A stretch of 10,117 nucleotides of DNA from Desulfobacterales bacterium HSG17 (GTDB lineage: Bacteria; Desulfobacterota; Desulfobacteria; Desulfobacterales; Desulfococcaceae): contig JAUCGD010000107.1 in assembly GCA_030377945.1 (NCBI GenBank), positions 1 to 10,117 on the forward strand, in the 5' to 3' direction. Below the pieces are notes generated by a model. The model searched no databases and was not told the DNA's origin. It worked only from the letters and a program-made list of their open reading frames with translations. Position numbers and translations under genes: made by a program. Of this stretch, positions 7,260 to 10,117 are shown one piece after another; positions within the stretch are counted from its first letter, which is position 1, and each line of letters begins with the position of its first letter.

Positions 7260-9624
7260 GGCCTGCATTAATATTCAAATTCATGAAAATGCCAAGCTTG
7301 ATCTTTTAGATGCGGATATTGCTTTATCAGATCATTAGCTAATTTTAAATCTTCATCTGCTTTATTATTCTTTTTCAAACGCTTAAAATTTATAATTCTT
7401 GTTCTAAGTGTTATAAGTAGTGTTTCTTGTGGAATTTCTTTTTTAACCTCTTCATTAATAATTTTCGTAAATTCTCTAATTGCTTGTTCAGGTTTATTTG
7501 CTTTACTTAATGCAACACCATATTGATGACGTGTTATAACATCATTTGGATTATATTCTAAAGATTTTTTTAGCGCTTCTACACAGCCATTTTTATCTTT
7601 TTGAATAACTAATACTCTTGATTTTATTATATAACAGAGGGAACCAGTTTTCTTTGTTGCTCTTTTGCATGCTTCATTTATATCTTTCAGTGCTAAACCT
7701 ATACGGTTTCTTGCAAGCTGATTACTTGCACTCATTGCAAATACATATGAACTCTGTGGAGCGAGGTCTTTTGCCTGTTTAAATAAATTATCAGCTGCAT
7801 CTGTATTACCTGAAAAATACTCAGATTGACCTCGGCTGCAAAGGATAGCAGCTTTTTTTTCATTATCGGTATATAATCCATATTGTTCAAAAATATTCTC
7901 AAATCTGTATGTTTCAGATTCTTTTAATTCTAATTGATCATTGTATATTTGATATCTCTGTCGGCATTTTTCTTCAAAGTCACCCATTTCACATAGTTGA
8001 TGTTGAGCAAAAGATAGTGTTATAGGCAAAGCAGTATAAACAATATTACCTTCAGGTTCTTGAATTGATTTTGTAACCAAAGTTACATTGATTAGTTCTG
8101 ATAAAGCCCGTTCAATACGATCTATTTGCCAACCAAGGGTAACGGATAATAAATCAACAGTGGGTGGTCTCGTATCATATATTGACATAATTGCTAAAAC
8201 AGCTCGAGCGTCTTTGGATATTCGATTCCATATATTTCTAAAACTGAATTCAAGCACTGGAGAATCATTCTCCATTATATATTTCAATTCTTCTTCAATA
8301 TTTCCTGATAATTTATACCTTCCAATTAGCCATTGAATTGCAAGAGGTAAACCACCAGTAACAGATTTAACTCTTGATATTATATCATCGTCAAAAGGGA
8401 AGTTTACGTCAAGCTCATGTTTTTTTATATTAATAAATTCTTTTATCTCAGAAATATTTAATTCTTCAACAGATACAGGTAACTCCCATCCTCCAGTCCT
8501 TTCTCGACTTGTAATTACGACTTTAGTTTTAGTTTCAGGAGGAAGTCTTTGAATAAATTCAATAATTCTACCATCAGATACTGTTTCCATATTATCAAGA
8601 ACTATGAGGGTTTTCCAAGCAGATAAAATTTCTTCTGCAAGTTCAATCTTTTTCTTAATGGTATCAGGTGGAACTTCTTCAAATACACGAAAAATATGGT
8701 CTAGAAGATTTTCTAATGAATATAAGGAACGTCCCAATAATTTTTTTATTCCAGTAGGACTTAAGTATGTTTCTTTTGCCGTTAACTGAATTATTGCTTC
8801 AAAGGTTTTATTTTCAAAAAATTCATACGTCGCCCAATTTACTAATGCTGACTTACCAACGCCACCAGGGCCATGAACATTAATGATCCAAATTCTTGGA
8901 TCTTTCGTAATAGCTTCAAAAACTTTTTCTCTTAATTCGTTGCGACCAATAAAAGTATCATAGCCTTTTTCTAATAATCTATAAGTATTATTTATTACAG
9001 CAAAAGGAGAAGAAGAATCCGATTTAAATGAATCTTCATCTGAGCGATCTGCTAACCTTTCAACTAATTCTCTTACAGAATCTAAAGATTTTGCTCTTAT
9101 TGTTGAATCATTTTCTCTAATATATATTTCGCCTTGCCGTATACCGTAAGATTCTTTAGGCAAAAAGCTACGTTTCGTTAATGATGGAGTATATCGTTTA
9201 CTTCTTTTTTTGCTTGATCTTACATAAATCAAAGCGAATTTAGTCTTTCCTCTTTTTAGCATAATTTCGTGATGTACAATATAAACATCAATTGTTAATC
9301 CAGTACATTTTATAATTTTATCTTGCAGTTCTTTTGAGTCATATGGTAAAAAATTCTGTATTCCTATGGGTATCCAAGATTTGTCTTTAACCCCAATAAC
9401 TAAATAGCCACCTCCGACATTTTTTAATGCTACAACATCTCTTGAAAAATTGCATGCACTGCTATCACTTGATAAAATAAGACTTTCTTTATAGTCTAAC
9501 CACTCGCATTCGGTTCGACAATGGAGTAAATATATCAATGCATCTTTACTCATATCACCTTCAATAACCATTCTTTCGAGTTTAGCAAAATTCATAGAAA
9601 CTCCTATCTTTTTAAGCCATATAA
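7177..9624 (-). mobile_element. Integron gene cassette D (AlbA_2-STAND protein)
   Basis: This 2448-bp compact cassette has its gene start 23 bases after the upstream attC core and its stop 8 bases before its own attC. The terminal 10 bases match in inverted orientation (GTTATATGGC / GCCATATAAC). It is the best-packed cassette of the array and appears intact. There is no visible promoter inside, so expression would depend on read-through from upstream cassettes or the integron promoter. Confidence 0.78.
7268..9595 (-). CDS. AlbA_2 (Schlafen-like) - NB-ARC STAND NTPase - TPR protein, possible defence gene
   Basis: Three parts are visible in 775 residues. Residues 28-165 fit an AlbA_2/Schlafen-type putative nucleic-acid-binding domain (EWLDYKESL; VVALKNVGGGYLVIGVKD at 54-71; GIRQGEIYIRENDSTIRA at the end). 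Residues 215-510 form an NB-ARC STAND NTPase: FIGRNELR entry motif, P-loop GPGGVGKSA (242-250, Lys248), Walker B TLIVLDN (Asp334), TSRER (362-366), GLPL (415-418), then a winged-helix-like part. Residues 580-760 are TPR-like helices (SEYFSGNTDAADNLFKQAKDL, QYGVALSKANKPEQAIREF). In STAND proteins the repeats sense a trigger, the NTPase oligomerises and the N-terminal domain acts as effector. Here AlbA_2 would be the effector or DNA/RNA-binding part, and a role in anti-phage immunity is inference. AGGAG sits 5 bases before the ATG, fixing the start. No frameshift or lost catalytic motif is seen. A transcription regulator of the NB-ARC-TPR type is the main alternative. Confidence 0.87.
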   Translation of the reverse strand: MNFAKLERMVIEGDMSKDALIYLLHCRTECEWLDYKESLILSSDSSACNFSRDVVALKNVGGGYLVIGVKDKSWIPIGIQNFLPYDSKELQDKIIKCTGLTIDVYIVHHEIMLKRGKTKFALIYVRSSKKRSKRYTPSLTKRSFLPKESYGIRQGEIYIRENDSTIRAKSLDSVRELVERLADRSDEDSFKSDSSSPFAVINNTYRLLEKGYDTFIGRNELREKVFEAITKDPRIWIINVHGPGGVGKSALVNWATYEFFENKTFEAIIQLTAKETYLSPTGIKKLLGRSLYSLENLLDHIFRVFEEVPPDTIKKKIELAEEILSAWKTLIVLDNMETVSDGRIIEFIQRLPPETKTKVVITSRERTGGWELPVSVEELNISEIKEFINIKKHELDVNFPFDDDIISRVKSVTGGLPLAIQWLIGRYKLSGNIEEELKYIMENDSPVLEFSFRNIWNRISKDARAVLAIMSIYDTRPPTVDLLSVTLGWQIDRIERALSELINVTLVTKSIQEPEGNIVYTALPITLSFAQHQLCEMGDFEEKCRQRYQIYNDQLELKESETYRFENIFEQYGLYTDNEKKAAILCSRGQSEYFSGNTDAADNLFKQAKDLAPQSSYVFAMSASNQLARNRIGLALKDINEACKRATKKTGSLCYIIKSRVLVIQKDKNGCVEALKKSLEYNPNDVITRHQYGVALSKANKPEQAIREFTKIINEEVKKEIPQETLLITLRTRIINFKRLKKNNKADEDLKLANDLIKQYPHLKDQAWHFHEFEY

Positions 9625-9707
9625 CGCTAAGCTAACCGGCGCAAAAGGGTGGAGGGAGCGATAGCGACCGGAACCCTTTTGCGTCCGAGTTCAGCGCCGG
9701 GTTAGAT
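9619..9707 (-). repeat. attC recombination site 4 (end of cassette E)
   Basis: This is the fourth 89-bp copy, identical to copies 1 and 3 between the cores. The minus-strand cores are ATCTAAC (R'', 9707-9701) and GTTATAT (R', 9625-9619). It closes a cassette that enters from the right edge of the window. The upstream partner of its R'' core (expected GTTAGATTTG-like) is not in the window. Confidence 0.85.
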
Positions 9708-10117
9708 TTGTTTTTCGTTTTTTATGCGAATTTTTGATAATAAACATAATTCTCAAGGTTTTCCAGTTTTCTTCGGCAGCGTCAAGTCAGTTAAAATCGT
9801 CATCCGCAACCACAGCAATAGTTGAAAGAGATTTTTTGTAATTGAAAATTCTGTTGCTAATAGTCATAGCTGGTAACATACTCATAATGTGGTATAAACG
9901 TCAAGTCAGTTAAAACATCAACTGCAATTTCAGCAATAGTTGAAAGAGATTTTTTGCAATCGACAAGTATCATTTATTTTTAGGTTTCAATGAGTTACAA
10001 ATACAACCTTTTCGTACATAGACCGATTATTATTTCACTCATTTTTTTCTACTTCAGTTATAATATTCATGCTCCCCGTTTTTAATATATTGGAATATTA
10101 GCATTAATCTAATAACT
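9708..10117 (-). other. Tail of cassette E, essentially without a gene
   Basis: Beyond the ~119-bp repeats this 410-bp stretch is AT-rich and holds no convincing gene. At the right edge one minus frame is open from the edge to a stop at 10054-10056 (ending NGEHEYYN), which could be the C-terminus of a gene outside the window. GGGGAGC just before an ATG at about 10070 leads only to an 11-codon frame. If no gene lies to the right, this would be an ORF-less cassette. Confidence 0.3.
9780..9963. repeat. ~119-bp repeats in the tail of cassette E
   Basis: CGTCAAGTCAGTTAAAA...CAGCAATAGTTGAAAGAGATTTTTTGYAAT occurs at 9780-9842 and again at 9899-9960, a period of 118-119 bases. The unit aligns loosely with the cassette B repeat. 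Shared pieces are AGAGATTTT, then AATTYTGTTG, then a TCAWAGYWCGGT-like stretch, GTATTCATAA versus ATACTCATAA, and TCAA-GT-A-GTT/GTGAAAA. It sits at the same place relative to attC (about 75-85 bases from the R'' core). On the minus strand one frame reads KKSLSTIAEIAVDVLTDL before stops, again with a period of about 40 codons. Confidence 0.6.

Noticed and set aside
10054..10117. Partial gene at the right edge
   Set aside because: Only about 20 codons are visible with no recognisable motif, so it is mentioned in the regional note but not called as a gene.

Overview
The window reads as a stretch of an integron gene-cassette array, with all genes on the minus strand. Four nearly identical GC-rich imperfect palindromes, each 89 bp from core to core (469-557, 1733-1821, 7171-7259, 9619-9707), have the architecture of attC sites. 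Each has outer cores of the form RYYYAAC/GTTRRRY (loosely matched), inner arms, and extra unpaired bases on one arm only. The decisive sign is at the outer flanks. For each complete cassette, the bases just after the upstream attC are the reverse complement of the bases just before its own attC (9, 11 and 10 bases for cassettes B, C and D). This is expected if each cassette once circularised. No integrase gene, attI site or cassette promoter is in the window.

Layout in transcription order (right to left): (E) a mostly non-coding cassette tail, 9708-10117, with degenerate ~119-bp repeats; (D) a 2.4-kb cassette with a 775-aa AlbA_2/Schlafen-like + NB-ARC (STAND) + TPR protein; (C) a very large 5.4-kb cassette with a 1610-aa secreted mosaic protein (MORN_2-type repeats, carboxypeptidase-regulatory-like domain, propeller-like region, two CARDB domains, C-terminal dockerin-like module) and a MITE-like element in its leader; (B) a 1.26-kb cassette with a family-3 periplasmic solute-binding protein, followed by ~120-bp repeats related to those in E; (A) an incomplete cassette with a small secreted MORN-repeat protein.

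The host is probably a Gram-negative bacterium with an AT-rich genome. The CARDB plus dockerin combination and the MORN-rich content resemble Desulfobacterota (Desulfobacterales-type) genomes, but this is inference with low certainty. The high similarity of the attC copies suggests a sedentary chromosomal integron rather than a mobile resistance integron.

The genes do not form a pathway; they are independent cassettes. The most likely biological roles are phage defence or stress sensing (cassette D), cell-surface or extracellular interaction (cassettes A and C) and solute sensing or uptake (cassette B). The strongest candidates for something new are the AlbA_2-STAND cassette, the unusually large surface-protein cassette, and the 40-codon-period repeat family next to attC in two cassettes.
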